Below, in pieces: positions 55,005-63,578 of a stretch of DNA of 64,000 nucleotides. This DNA is from Algoriphagus litoralis (lineage in GTDB: Bacteria; Bacteroidota; Bacteroidia; Cytophagales; Cyclobacteriaceae): contig NZ_QGOL01000014.1 of assembly GCF_003259255.1 (NCBI RefSeq), positions 1 to 64,000 on the forward strand. The letters are read 5' to 3'. Numbering within the stretch: the first letter of the stretch is position 1; the number at the start of each line of letters is the position of its first letter. The translations under genes were made by a program, and so were the position numbers. Below the pieces are notes generated by a model, which saw only the letters and a program-made list of their open reading frames with translations, was not told where the DNA came from and made no database searches.

Positions 55005-55110
55005 TGAATCGGAATTTCAGTTGGATTTGTAGGACCTGATGGCTGAAAAAGTCCCCCAACTAAGCGTAATTTACCTTTTCTCGATCTGTGACCTAATGAG
55101 CGCTTGCCTA
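55005..55110. repeat. Degenerate REP-associated flank
   Basis: Contains CCCAACTAAGCGTAATTTACCTTTTCTCGATCTGTG in two pieces, a sequence that recurs before each palindrome unit (again near 55265-55300 and a degraded copy near 57478-57510). No gene seen between attC4 and here. Confidence 0.5.
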
Positions 55111-55260
55111 GGCGTAGTTTGTAACTACGCCTTCATATCAAAACGAATTTGTAATTCGCGAAAAATAATCAATTGGATCAGATTTAGCCAATTGAAAATT
55201 GGTTAGAATATTAGAGTGTAATTGCAAACTACACCCAGCGTCCCGAGGACCTTCAAAGCA
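55111..55260. repeat. REP-like palindrome unit 1
   Basis: Hairpins in order: GGCGTAGTTTGTAACTACGCC (55111-55131), CGAATTTGTAATTCG (55144-55158), CCAATTGAAAATTGG (55188-55202) and GAGTGTAATTGCAAACTACACCC (55214-55236), then AGCGTCCCGAGGA. A second copy follows 222 bases downstream. Confidence 0.8.
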
Positions 55261-55332
55261 ATTGCCCAACTGAGCGTAGTCTACCTTTTCTCGATTTGTG
55301 CCCCCCACCTGAGTGTAGTTTGACGTCGGCCT

Positions 55333-55485
55333 GAGCGTAGTTTGCAACTACGCTCGACTATCAAAACGAATTTGTAATTCGCCTACAATCAATAATCAAA
55401 GAAAATTAAGCCAATTTCAAATTGGTCAGAATATTTGGGTGTAGTTGCAAACTACACCCAGCGTCTCGAGGAATTTCAAAGTAAA
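55333..55485. repeat. REP-like palindrome unit 2
   Basis: Same order: a perfect 10-bp stem GAGCGTAGTT/AACTACGCTC (55333-55355), CGAATTTGTAATTCG (55367-55381), CCAATTTCAAATTGG (55411-55425), and a perfect 10-bp stem GGGTGTAGTT/AACTACACCC (55437-55459), followed by AGCGTCTCGAGGA. It ends 50 bases before the transposase start. Confidence 0.85.
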
Positions 55486-55534
55486 AGCCAATAGTGGTCT
55501 TTGCAATTTGATGATCAAAACGTAAATTTCTTTT

Positions 55535-56171
55535 ATGGGCGAAGCATACCAGATCAGAGATCAAGAAATGCCTTATTTTTTGACTTTTCAAGTCGTTGGT
55601 TGGGCTGATGTTTTTACAAGAAAAACCTATCGTGATTTCATTCTTGAAAACCTTACTTTTTCCCGAAAAGAGAAAGGTTTGTATCTGTATGGCTATGTGA
55701 TCATGAGTAACCACATGCATTTGGTAGTTCAGCAAAAGGATGGAAAATTATCGGATTGGGTACGGGATTTCAAGAAGTTTACTAGCAAGAATTTGTTGAA
55801 ATTGATCCTAGAAAATCCATAGGAAATCGATCATGGCCCATTGTAACAAATCGAGAAATGATAATAATCCATGCGAGATTCCATGTGGCCTTAAAGAAAA
55901 AATATAAACACATGAAAGCAGAAAAGAATGGCTAAAGATGATCTTTGAATATCATGCTGAATTCAATAAGCGATCAGGTGATTTACAGTTTTGGACTCAT
56001 AAAAATCATGCAATAGAACTATTCAAAACAGAAATGATTGAAAGTCGAATGACTTATATTCATGAAAATCCAGTTAGAGCTGAAATGGTAGAAAAGCCTG
56101 AAGATTATCTTTATTCTAGCGCAAGGAATTACTCGGGTTTGAAAGGATTAATTGATGTGGATTATTGGTGA
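55535..56171 (+). pseudogene. REP-associated tyrosine transposase (RAYT, Y1 family), broken
   Basis: The N-terminal part (55535-55819) carries PYFLTFQVVGWADVFTR and the HuH motif NHMHLVV of the Y1/IS200-like fold. It runs to ENP, then meets TAG. The frame resumes at 55911 with HESRKEWLKMIFEYHAEFNKR and continues to IHENPVRAEMVEKPEDYLYSSARNYSG, the RAYT C-terminus with the catalytic Tyr region. A 91-nt segment (55820-55910) interrupts the gene and shifts the frame. It is embedded in the REP-like palindromes on both sides, as expected for this family. Confidence 0.85.
55820..55910. other. 91-nt insertion interrupting the RAYT gene
   Basis: Without this segment the reading frame runs from LILENP into HESRKEW, giving an ordinary RAYT. 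It is not obviously a duplication, and its origin is not known; it begins TAGGAAATCGATCATGG and ends AAAAATATAAACA. Confidence 0.65.
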
Positions 56172-56185
56172 TATTTAGTCAAAAG

Positions 56186-56245
56186 CCAATTGAAAATTGG
56201 TCAGGATATTAGGGGTGTAGTTTCAAACTACTCTCAGCGTACCGG
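56186..56245. repeat. REP-like palindromes downstream of the RAYT
   Basis: CCAATTGAAAATTGG (56186-56200) then GGTCAGGATATT and GTAGTTTCAAACTAC (56217-56231) with AGCGTACCGGAG. This is the second half of the upstream units, in the same orientation. The gene is thus bracketed by REP-like palindromes. 56246-56417 has no gene. Confidence 0.78.
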
Positions 56246-56417
56246 AGATATTTATTCTGACAATAGTGAAGACTTCAGCGAATTTCGAGAAGTTCAAACC
56301 ACTGTTTGACTCCATTGAATCAAGTTTGAGGTATTAAACCTAGCTCCGAATGCCCGCCGTCTCCAAGCTGAATCGCGTTGCCTGTAATTTTAATACATCC
56401 ATACAAAGTAAAATTCA

Positions 56418-57425
56418 TTGACTTTTAACAGAAAAAATAAGACAAGAAAAAAATCTACAGGATTTAGACTTACGCCACTTGTTCAAGTGATCGGAGGAAT
56501 CGGGCTTTTGATCACACTTTACATTGGCTATCGTGCTTCAATAAGTGATAGGAGATTGTTCTCTGTAAGTCTAGTGGCACTTTTTGCTGGATTACTTTTT
56601 GAAAGTATTAGGGTTTCGAACAGTTGGAAAACTGTCGCAGGAATTTTTGCAGGATCCTACCTATGCAGTTTAATGGCCTTCCTGCCCGGAAAAAGTGAAC
56701 AAGTTTATAATTTTGAAAACCACATTGAGATGTGGCCCTATTTCTTCATTATATTTTTCGCTTTAATTTTTGGAATTGCGTACAAAGACAGAGTAACTGC
56801 AAAACTTACAGAAGGTGTTACACTCCTACTGTCACTTTCATTGGTGTACTGGACTATCGACTATGGTTTTACAAACTACCATAATTGGTTGGTATATACC
56901 TTGCTGGCAATCGCACTCGCACTGACCATTTTTTCAACAATTAATGCATTGACAGACATACACTTATCAAGAACAACACGGTTGACTTTGAGTATATGGA
57001 GCACCGTTATACTGTTTGCCTTCGCCATTGACAATATTATCATGGTATTTAACAATCCAGATATTGAAAGCACATACCTCTATGACGGATTGTATATAGG
57101 ACTTCAATTTTTCTTATTAGGGGTTTCAGCGGTCTACATCATGCAAAACTATATGCTTCTTGCCGCATTTATTCCCAGTAAAAATGGCAATTACTTAAAT
57201 GACCTAAAAGAAAATAATAAGGTCCACATCGATAGGTTTTCCGACGAACAAGTTTTCACAGGGCATTCCATACTCTGTATTCTTTATACCGGAACTTTTT
57301 ATGGACTAAATTACCAATACGAAATTCTGCCAAGGCATACTATGATATGGTTAGTACTTTTTACTTTTCCAATGTTTTTACGATTATTTGACGTGGTAGT
57401 GCTTGGAAGAAAATACTATAGGTAA
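56418..57425 (+). CDS. Polytopic membrane protein of unknown function
   Basis: Not recognised. The 335-residue product has about eight membrane helices across its length (starting FRLTPLVQVIGGIGLLITLYI), Trp/Tyr and Phe rich, with a charged loop near 265-285. The start is a TTG at 56418: a TAA lies 9 bases upstream and no in-frame ATG fits. AT-rich coding. It stands between the REP region and the YceI operon, and may be another acquired gene, but no matching cassette ends were found. Confidence 0.72.
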   Translation: MTFNRKNKTRKKSTGFRLTPLVQVIGGIGLLITLYIGYRASISDRRLFSVSLVALFAGLLFESIRVSNSWKTVAGIFAGSYLCSLMAFLPGKSEQVYNFENHIEMWPYFFIIFFALIFGIAYKDRVTAKLTEGVTLLLSLSLVYWTIDYGFTNYHNWLVYTLLAIALALTIFSTINALTDIHLSRTTRLTLSIWSTVILFAFAIDNIIMVFNNPDIESTYLYDGLYIGLQFFLLGVSAVYIMQNYMLLAAFIPSKNGNYLNDLKENNKVHIDRFSDEQVFTGHSILCILYTGTFYGLNYQYEILPRHTMIWLVLFTFPMFLRLFDVVVLGRKYYR

Positions 57426-57635
57426 CACCATACTTTTTTCATCCTAAATACAGCTTTTCCAACTTTTGATCTAATTCCCCACCTGCTTAGTCTAGGTTTT
57501 CTCGATCTGTAAACAAAAGAGCACCGCCTTGGACATCCAGCAAACAACACCCAGCGTCGGGGGATGGATTTAAACCTTACCCATCTATCCAACTCAGTGC
57601 AGGGCTATAGGAGCCTAGAAATACCCAAAAAAACC

Positions 57636-57667
57636 AAAAGCCTCGTCTCTTCCGAAACGAGGCTTTT
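57636..57667 (-). terminator. Terminator of the YceI operon
   Basis: An 11-bp stem AAAAGCCTCGT/ACGAGGCTTTT with a 10-nt loop; on the minus strand a GG then a T run follows. It lies 6 bases past the YceI gene. Confidence 0.85.
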
Positions 57668-57672
57668 TTGCT

Positions 57673-58197
57673 TTAGGTCCCCAGGTGAAGTTCCAAATCC
57701 AATTGGTTTTCGACCTTGATCAGCCCTCCAAATTTGCTGGGAGGCTCCAGCTTCAGCAGTTCAAAGTTGAGAATCAGATTGGCACTCATGCCTTCTTTGT
57801 TTTTTTCCAGCAGCAGATCTGGGAATTCCAATTTTTGACCAACCAAGTCTAAAACCATACTGCAATACATTTTGCCTGATTTTAGTCTGAAGTTTGACAC
57901 AGTCACCAAAGCATTTGGATATTCATTGGCTTTGAGTGTGGATCTGAAGTCATTATTGAGTAGGAAATTTCCGCAGGAAAAGCTTTTCACCGGGATCTTG
58001 AAGACCAATTTTTTATTACTTCCTCCGCCGTTTAACTTCAGCGTATCCATCATGCCTACCCGGGTGAAATCACAGTTGAACTTGCCCAGTGAAGTATATC
58101 CACTTACCTGAACTCTCTGATCGGTGATGATCACTTCGCTCTTTTCCTGAGGGATCGAGGAGAAGAAAAACAGGATCATGAGGAGGATGACTTGCAT
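57673..58197 (-). CDS. YceI-like protein, third gene of the operon
   Basis: The 174-residue protein has a short signal peptide and a single YceI-type lipocalin-like domain (VQVSGYTSLGKFNCDFTR, FKIPVKSFSCGN, LVGQKLEFPDLLLEK). YceI proteins bind hydrophobic molecules such as isoprenoid lipids in the periplasm. It follows the outer membrane protein gene with a 13-base gap and ends at a terminator. Confidence 0.85.
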   Translation of the reverse strand: MQVILLMILFFFSSIPQEKSEVIITDQRVQVSGYTSLGKFNCDFTRVGMMDTLKLNGGGSNKKLVFKIPVKSFSCGNFLLNNDFRSTLKANEYPNALVTVSNFRLKSGKMYCSMVLDLVGQKLEFPDLLLEKNKEGMSANLILNFELLKLEPPSKFGGLIKVENQLDLELHLGT

Positions 58198-58210
58198 GGC
58201 CTTTTTTGGA

Positions 58211-59500
58211 TTAGAACCCGATCACACCTTCGATCATCAAGCCATTGAACTTGCCGCCATTTCGGATATCCGATGCTGCAAAGCCTTTGTAATTCTGGGT
58301 GACATACTCCAGCTTGGCTAGGATATTTCTGGAGATAAACCAGCCTCCGCCGATCTGTGTTCTGTCGATGGTGATGTCCAGTCCGCTGCCGGCCAGTTTG
58401 CCTTCCACCTGATTGTATCGGCCGGCGATGTAGAATTTTTCATCTGAGCCAAATCTATAGACCAGATCAGCACCCAGTTGGTTCCACTTACGGTCTTCGG
58501 TTTCATTCGCTGCTTTTCCTTTGGATTGCTCAATGGTACCAAATAGCTCCAGTCCTTTGAACTTGATGAAAGGATTGATGACTGTAGCGGTGATATTGTC
58601 GGTTTGGCCCGGATTGATTCTGCCTGAGGTGAAATTGGCAGAGGTGCTCGCCAAGGTATTCTCCATCACCAAGTAATATCTGGAACCTGCACGGTCTCCT
58701 CCGTAGAGGGTGTTTCTGGCGGATCCCGAAGTGGTATAGATAGATCCGGTCAAACGCACTCTAAAGTCATCAGACAGCTGCTTGTCGTAGCCTACTTTAC
58801 CCAAAAGCGATATTTTTCGCTTATCGGGGCTGGTGACACCACCTTGGATTTCTCCTCCGGTCAAACCACCTACGATCAGGAATCCATTACTCTGGAAAGT
58901 CAAGTCTCCACCAACCTCGGTAGCAAAAGCATCCATGATGTAATTGCCAACAAAAGGATTGTACATCGCGTTGCCATTGTCAGTTCTGCGGAAGTGTGAA
59001 TCCCCGTAGTTGATCTCCATGTGACCTACACGGAGCGTCAGGTACTTGGAAAACCACTCCGGATTGCCCAAAAATGGAAGCTTGTCAAACTGCAGGTAGC
59101 CGCCCTTTACCCAAGATTCCGGATGGTGTCTGGATGACAAATAGGTAATCAGATTCAATCGGACCCCATCCATCAGTTCCACGTCAATATTCAGGTTGGC
59201 AGTAGCCAGGTTACTTCCAGATCCAATCTCGATCAATTCATTGACATTGACGCCGTTTGCGTTTAGGACTTCGGAGGCGGTATTCTCATGGCTCAAACTC
59301 TGAAGTTGCTGGGTGAAGTGTCCCCCGATTCTGACCTTTACCCCTTCGAATGCTACGGTGTCTGCTTTTCCGGTTTCAAAAATATTGACGCCTCGCTTAT
59401 CGTAAGATCTCCAATATTGAACATCTCGCTGTAATCCCTGAGCCAAGCCTGTGGCAGAGATTCCCGCAGCCAGTACTGCGGACATTAGGTACTTTTTCAT
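58211..59500 (-). CDS. Porin-like outer-membrane beta-barrel protein
   Basis: The 429-residue protein has a signal peptide (about 1-20, ATGLAQ) and a beta-barrel pattern with a C-terminal Phe (MIEGVIGF), the outer-membrane insertion signature. It resembles uncharacterised Bacteroidota porin-like proteins. It is the middle gene between two YceI-type genes (11- and 13-base gaps), which suggests that the barrel and the lipid-binding proteins work together. Confidence 0.83.
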   Translation of the reverse strand: MKKYLMSAVLAAGISATGLAQGLQRDVQYWRSYDKRGVNIFETGKADTVAFEGVKVRIGGHFTQQLQSLSHENTASEVLNANGVNVNELIEIGSGSNLATANLNIDVELMDGVRLNLITYLSSRHHPESWVKGGYLQFDKLPFLGNPEWFSKYLTLRVGHMEINYGDSHFRRTDNGNAMYNPFVGNYIMDAFATEVGGDLTFQSNGFLIVGGLTGGEIQGGVTSPDKRKISLLGKVGYDKQLSDDFRVRLTGSIYTTSGSARNTLYGGDRAGSRYYLVMENTLASTSANFTSGRINPGQTDNITATVINPFIKFKGLELFGTIEQSKGKAANETEDRKWNQLGADLVYRFGSDEKFYIAGRYNQVEGKLAGSGLDITIDRTQIGGGWFISRNILAKLEYVTQNYKGFAASDIRNGGKFNGLMIEGVIGF

Positions 59501-59511
59501 AGAAATTTGGA

Positions 59512-60090
59512 TTATAGGGTGGGTTGAAATGTTGATTTGAAAGAAAGTGTAATCTCATCTTCGGTTTTGACGGTGCCCAAAAGTGCAGTGGGCGGTGTCA
59601 CAGAGAAAGTGGTCAAGCGCGTATCAAGACTGCCTTCGAAAGTGATCTTATTGCCGGCCGAACTCATTTTCACCGGAAAGCTCACGGGTTTGGTCACGCC
59701 GGCGATAGTCAGATCGCCTTTGGCTGACAGGCTGGTTCCTTGACCGGTCAATTCCCGCAGCACAAATCGGATTTCCTTATTTTTATCTGTATTCAGCGCC
59801 TTATAGGCATTGGAATCCAATCCTTTGGTACCGCTTTTGAGTGTCTCGGCAGCCAGACTCACATTTAAAGTTTTGACGGTTTTGAATTGTCCGTTTTCCA
59901 GGACAAAAACGCCCTCACCCTTGCCTGTAGCTGAGATCATTTCCCAGTCATGGAGGGTCGAGCCTCCCGAAACCTTGAACATGGGAGAACCTGAAAGGAC
60001 ATAATTGGTCTGTGCATTCCCGGTCACAGAGCCAAACAAGAGCACCGCTACTAGGGAGAAAAAGAGTCGGAAATCAGTAAATCGTATCAT
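59512..60090 (-). CDS. YceI family protein, first gene of the operon
   Basis: From the ATG at 60090 the product is 192 residues; the longer frame begins with non-signal residues. A signal peptide (FGSVTGNAQ) is followed by a complete YceI domain (FKVSGGSTLHDWEMISATGKGEG, KGDLTIAGVTKPVSFPVKM, TFSVTPPTALLG). It is the most canonical YceI of the two and leads the three-gene operon. Confidence 0.9.
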   Translation of the reverse strand: MIRFTDFRLFFSLVAVLLFGSVTGNAQTNYVLSGSPMFKVSGGSTLHDWEMISATGKGEGVFVLENGQFKTVKTLNVSLAAETLKSGTKGLDSNAYKALNTDKNKEIRFVLRELTGQGTSLSAKGDLTIAGVTKPVSFPVKMSSAGNKITFEGSLDTRLTTFSVTPPTALLGTVKTEDEITLSFKSTFQPTL

Positions 60091-60418
60091 CTTTTTGTTT
60101 GATTTGATGATACTAAGCTCCGCATACCTGGGCGCTATTAAGCTGACCAAAATCAGGAAATAGGATGATTGATAGCAGATGAAAAAATGACTTTTTGAAA
60201 CTTTGTACTGAAAACACTGAATTCAATCACTATTTCAGAATATTTTATTATATAATATTGTTTTAAAAAAAATAATATATCGAAAATAGAAATCTGGCAA
60301 ACTAAAAATTCTAAGCTACCTAAAACCCTGCCCTGAGCTACATAAAAAACTAGGCAAATCTGGCTCAGGTTAATGACTAATGGAATTGTTTTTCTGGACT
60401 TTAGCTGAGCTTTGGTAC
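60091..60418. other. AT-rich intergenic region
   Basis: No gene seen. A stem CCTGAGC/GCTCAGG with a 24-nt loop (60332-60369) and two near-repeats of GAGCTAC/AAGCTACC (60313, 60335) are the only structures noted. It should hold the promoter of the YceI operon; no clear TAnnTTTG box was found. Confidence 0.45.
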
Positions 60419-61147
60419 TCAATCCTTCTTACCGAAAACCAAATAATGCTGGATTTTCATAAACTGACCATTCTGTACGAGTTCAAATCCATTGGCTGAA
60501 AGTTCCTTTTCCACCTGCTTCACGGTCATCTTATGGAGCGGTTTGATCGCGACAGCAGGATCCTCCCCTCGGTATTCAATAAGGAGAAGCTTTCCACCAG
60601 GCTTGAGTGATTTTCGTATGGCTGCAAGCATTTCCACAGGGTATTCCAATTCATGGTACACATCGACCATGATCACGAGATCTATGGAATTGTCAGGAAG
60701 GTTAGGAGTGGTCTCGGTTCCTTTTACTGCACTGACATTTTCGAAGCCCAGTTGCTCACTTCGGGCTTGCAAAAATTGGATCGCCTCATCTTGGATCTCC
60801 ACCGCATAGACTTTTCCGTCGGGAACTTTTGGAGCAATCCGGAAGGTGTAATAGCCCGACCCGGCACCTAAATCTGCCACCACACTTGACTTAGTAATGG
60901 GAAGATTTTCGATGGCCAAAGAGACGCTTTCCTCCTGCTCACGACTCCGGCGCTCCAGCCAATCCTTACCCTGAAATCCCATCACAAAGGAAATCTCCCG
61001 ACCCATATAGACCTTACCGATTCCGTCCAGGGAAGGCGTTTTATATTCGTAGGGAGAGTCGGTGGTTTTGGATCTGGTCTGCGCTTGACAAGCACTGGCA
61101 AGAAGAAAACTCAAACAAATCAGCAGCAGGATCGAAGGGTTTTTCAT
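60419..61147 (-). CDS. SAM-dependent methyltransferase with an export signal
   Basis: The 242-residue protein has an N-terminal signal-like segment (ILLLICLSFLLASACQAQ) that may end at a lipobox Cys or be a cleavable signal. A class I Rossmann methyltransferase domain follows: motif I VADLGAGSGYYTF, motif II-like VYAVEIQDEAI, IDLVIMVDVYHELEYP. Export is odd because SAM is cytoplasmic; the N-terminus may be a membrane anchor instead. Substrate unknown. Confidence 0.83.
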   Translation of the reverse strand: MKNPSILLLICLSFLLASACQAQTRSKTTDSPYEYKTPSLDGIGKVYMGREISFVMGFQGKDWLERRSREQEESVSLAIENLPITKSSVVADLGAGSGYYTFRIAPKVPDGKVYAVEIQDEAIQFLQARSEQLGFENVSAVKGTETTPNLPDNSIDLVIMVDVYHELEYPVEMLAAIRKSLKPGGKLLLIEYRGEDPAVAIKPLHKMTVKQVEKELSANGFELVQNGQFMKIQHYLVFGKKD

Positions 61148-61653
61148 CGGAATCTTTTAGAGTTAAACAGGAGAAATCGGGGGTTGTTTTATTTTTTTTC
61201 GCTCAGGAAACCACTAGCGATCGGCTACATCCAACTCACAAAAACCTAAGTCAATTTGGCCCCAAATGATGGTACGCTATTTGACAACGTATGGAGGAGA
61301 ATCAGAGCCTTTTCGATTTTGTTTAACGTTCAATTCTTCACTTTTTCGAATCGATGCCCGGTATAGTTTTTTGATCATCTTGGGCTGAGAAAGCACCTAA
61401 TTTCAATCAATTCTTTTGGAAAAAAAAACTCCGATAAACCCCTGATTTTTAAAGATGTTATAACTTTTCAATTCAATTTATCATTTCAATATTTTTCATT
61501 TTTTGAAACTCAGAATATTATTTGGTTTGCTAAAATTTTTATGAGTTGACCCTTGGAATGATTAGGCAGATCAATCCAAATCATGAGGCAGAAAAATCAG
61601 GGCAAAACCGCTAAAAAAGAAAATTTTTAGATTAATCTAAAATTCAAAATTCC
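61148..61653. other. AT-rich intergenic region, no gene seen
   Basis: A 506-bp gap between the methyltransferase and the xylanase, both on the minus strand. No convincing frame, RNA gene or terminator was found; it ends in A/T runs and likely carries the promoter of the methyltransferase gene. Confidence 0.5.
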
Positions 61654-62757
61654 CTAGTTTTTCTCCATTCCCTCTAGGAATCCAGGCTTCAATTTCATCT
61701 CCCGATCGAATAGCAGCGCGTAGTTTTTCCGACCTCTGACCGGCCAGTTGTTTAGCCAACTTCTGCCATCGTGAAGCCCCCAAAAAGTGACTCGGGTGAT
61801 CTTATCCGAATGCTTTCTGAACAGTTGAAAAATCGAAACATAACGGGCTACAAGCTCCTCCTCTACTTCTGTTGGGATTCCGTTTTTGTAAGGATTCCAT
61901 TCGGCTGATTCTGCAAAATTGATATTTAGATCTGCTCCTTGAGAATTGTTTGGCCGGGGCAAAACATCCACATCCAATTCCGTCACGTGCACCTCAAATC
62001 CTGCGGCATGAATGTCCACAATTGCCTGCTCTATCATTTCCAAGCCCGGGGAATTGAGCCGATAATGCCCCTGCATTCCGATGCCATCGATTCGGATTCC
62101 TTCGGCTCGAAGTTCCTTCGCAAGGGTTAAGATCGCCTTGCGTTTTTCGGGAATCCAGACGTTGTAATCATTGTAGTACAACGCAGCCTCAGGATCTGCC
62201 TCGTGGGCTTTGCGAAATGCAGCTTTGATGAAGTCTGGGCCAATGGTGGAATACCATTTCGTCTTTCTCCAAGTACCGTCATCCTCGAATGCCTCATTGA
62301 CCACATCCCATCCATCTATCTTGCCTTTGTATCGGCCTACCACGGTAGAAATATGATCTTCCATTCGTGCTATCAAAGCTACAGCGCCCAGTGGCTCACC
62401 CGATGCATCCTGAAATACCCAAGCCGGGGTCTGCTGATGCCAGACCAAGGTATGTCCAATCGTGAATGCCCCCATCTTTTCTCCCAAAGCAACATATGCA
62501 TCTCCGAACTCAAATCGGTACTCCCCTTCCTTAGGATGGATAGGCCCCCATTTCAGGCCATTTTCAGGACTGATCGAACTGAAATGTAAATTCAAGAGGG
62601 AATCAGCACCTGCTTCTGTTCCCATCACCTGTGCGGGATTGACTGCAGCACCGATGAAAAAATATTTTTGAAATGTATCCTTGAGACCACTGGGTGTCTC
62701 TTGTTGGAATCCGAGATAAAATGGGAAAAGCAGGGATAAGAAAGTCAGTTTTTTCAT
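61654..62757 (-). CDS. GH10 endo-1,4-beta-xylanase
   Basis: The 367-residue protein has a signal peptide (LGFQQE near residue 20) and a complete GH10 (TIM barrel) domain. The acid/base Glu is in WDVVNEAF, the nucleophile Glu in VHVTELDVDV, with HTLVWHQQTP and the C-terminal FWGLHDGRSWL also present. It is likely secreted to the periplasm or outside and hydrolyses xylan or related beta-1,4 glycans. No CBM, SusCD or further CAZyme is adjacent. Confidence 0.95.
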   Translation of the reverse strand: MKKLTFLSLLFPFYLGFQQETPSGLKDTFQKYFFIGAAVNPAQVMGTEAGADSLLNLHFSSISPENGLKWGPIHPKEGEYRFEFGDAYVALGEKMGAFTIGHTLVWHQQTPAWVFQDASGEPLGAVALIARMEDHISTVVGRYKGKIDGWDVVNEAFEDDGTWRKTKWYSTIGPDFIKAAFRKAHEADPEAALYYNDYNVWIPEKRKAILTLAKELRAEGIRIDGIGMQGHYRLNSPGLEMIEQAIVDIHAAGFEVHVTELDVDVLPRPNNSQGADLNINFAESAEWNPYKNGIPTEVEEELVARYVSIFQLFRKHSDKITRVTFWGLHDGRSWLNNWPVRGRKNYALLFDREMKLKPGFLEGMEKN

Positions 62758-62819
62758 GTCCCAAACTACCTCCTTTTGACCGGAATCAGAAGTACGCCTG
62801 GATCAAAATTCGTTGATTA

Positions 62820-63575
62820 TCACCAGCGGACCATTTTTCCAAGTTCTGCTTTGGTAAACGCTAGCTCGGTATATCCCATCGCATAGGGTCCAATTTCGTA
62901 GGGGACATAGATTACCCAGAATTTATCATCCTTGAACCCTATTGCATTGGCCAAGAAAAAACCGGTTTCCGGAAGGAAAAAGCGACCATCCTCGGCCAAA
63001 CTCACCCCTTCTTCGACTTCATGAAATTGCGCGAATTTTTGCTCCGCGAGGCTAGATACGCCCTTTTGGTCTAAAATCACTCGATCTGTACTCAATGCTT
63101 CCCCAGTCATGGGGTCAAAATTCAAAAAGTTCACCATGCTGTTGGGATGTGCACCACCCATGAAATTAAACTGGGTAAAATAGATGCTGAGCGTGCTGTC
63201 TGACTGGTAAGCGAGTTCTCCCGTGGCCTCTATTTCCCATCCTCCATATGAATCTGGAAATTCTCTCTTGAACTCCTCAAAGGATCTGAAATACTGGGCA
63301 ATCATGGTATCCAAAGGAGCAATATCTTCCCCTGTCTGCATCAGGAAGCTCATCTGCTCATCGATTGCCTCATTGATTTTGTCTGCAGTCCTAGCTCCCG
63401 AGGCTACTGGCCAGGAAAGCTTCAGCTTAGCACAATTCTCCCCCACGCAGGTTTCTCTTTCCAAGGTTTCTGTACGGAAAGAAAGTACTGTTTCTTCCTC
63501 CTCAGCCAAATTATCAGGCTTGGTGGCGCATGAACTTAAAGAAAGGACAAAGAGAAAAATGGCTAGATTTCGCAT
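62820..63575 (-). CDS. DUF4163/DUF3298 (RsiV-like) lipoprotein
   Basis: The 251-residue protein has a lipoprotein signal (LSLSSCATKPD, Cys near 16). It has a DUF4163-like first part (SWPVASGARTADKINEAIDEQ), then DUF3298 (FNFMGGAHPNSMVNFLNFDPMTGEAL, and the C-terminal WVIYVPYEIGPYAMG). The family includes the lysozyme-binding RsiV, but here no sigma factor is adjacent. It starts 3 bases after the meaB stop, so it is cotranscribed. Confidence 0.87.
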   Translation of the reverse strand: MRNLAIFLFVLSLSSCATKPDNLAEEEETVLSFRTETLERETCVGENCAKLKLSWPVASGARTADKINEAIDEQMSFLMQTGEDIAPLDTMIAQYFRSFEEFKREFPDSYGGWEIEATGELAYQSDSTLSIYFTQFNFMGGAHPNSMVNFLNFDPMTGEALSTDRVILDQKGVSSLAEQKFAQFHEVEEGVSLAEDGRFFLPETGFFLANAIGFKDDKFWVIYVPYEIGPYAMGYTELAFTKAELGKMVRW

Positions 63576-63578
63576 AGA

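Noticed and set aside
55111..55459. CRISPR array
   Set aside because: The repeats are two palindrome-rich units with mostly conserved intervals, not many short repeats with unique spacers, and no cas genes are nearby.
56340..56420. Further attC-like boundary (GTTGCCTGTAATTTTAA) before the 335-residue membrane protein
   Set aside because: The AAC end expected after the gene (CAGGCAAC) is absent, and no clear palindrome precedes it.
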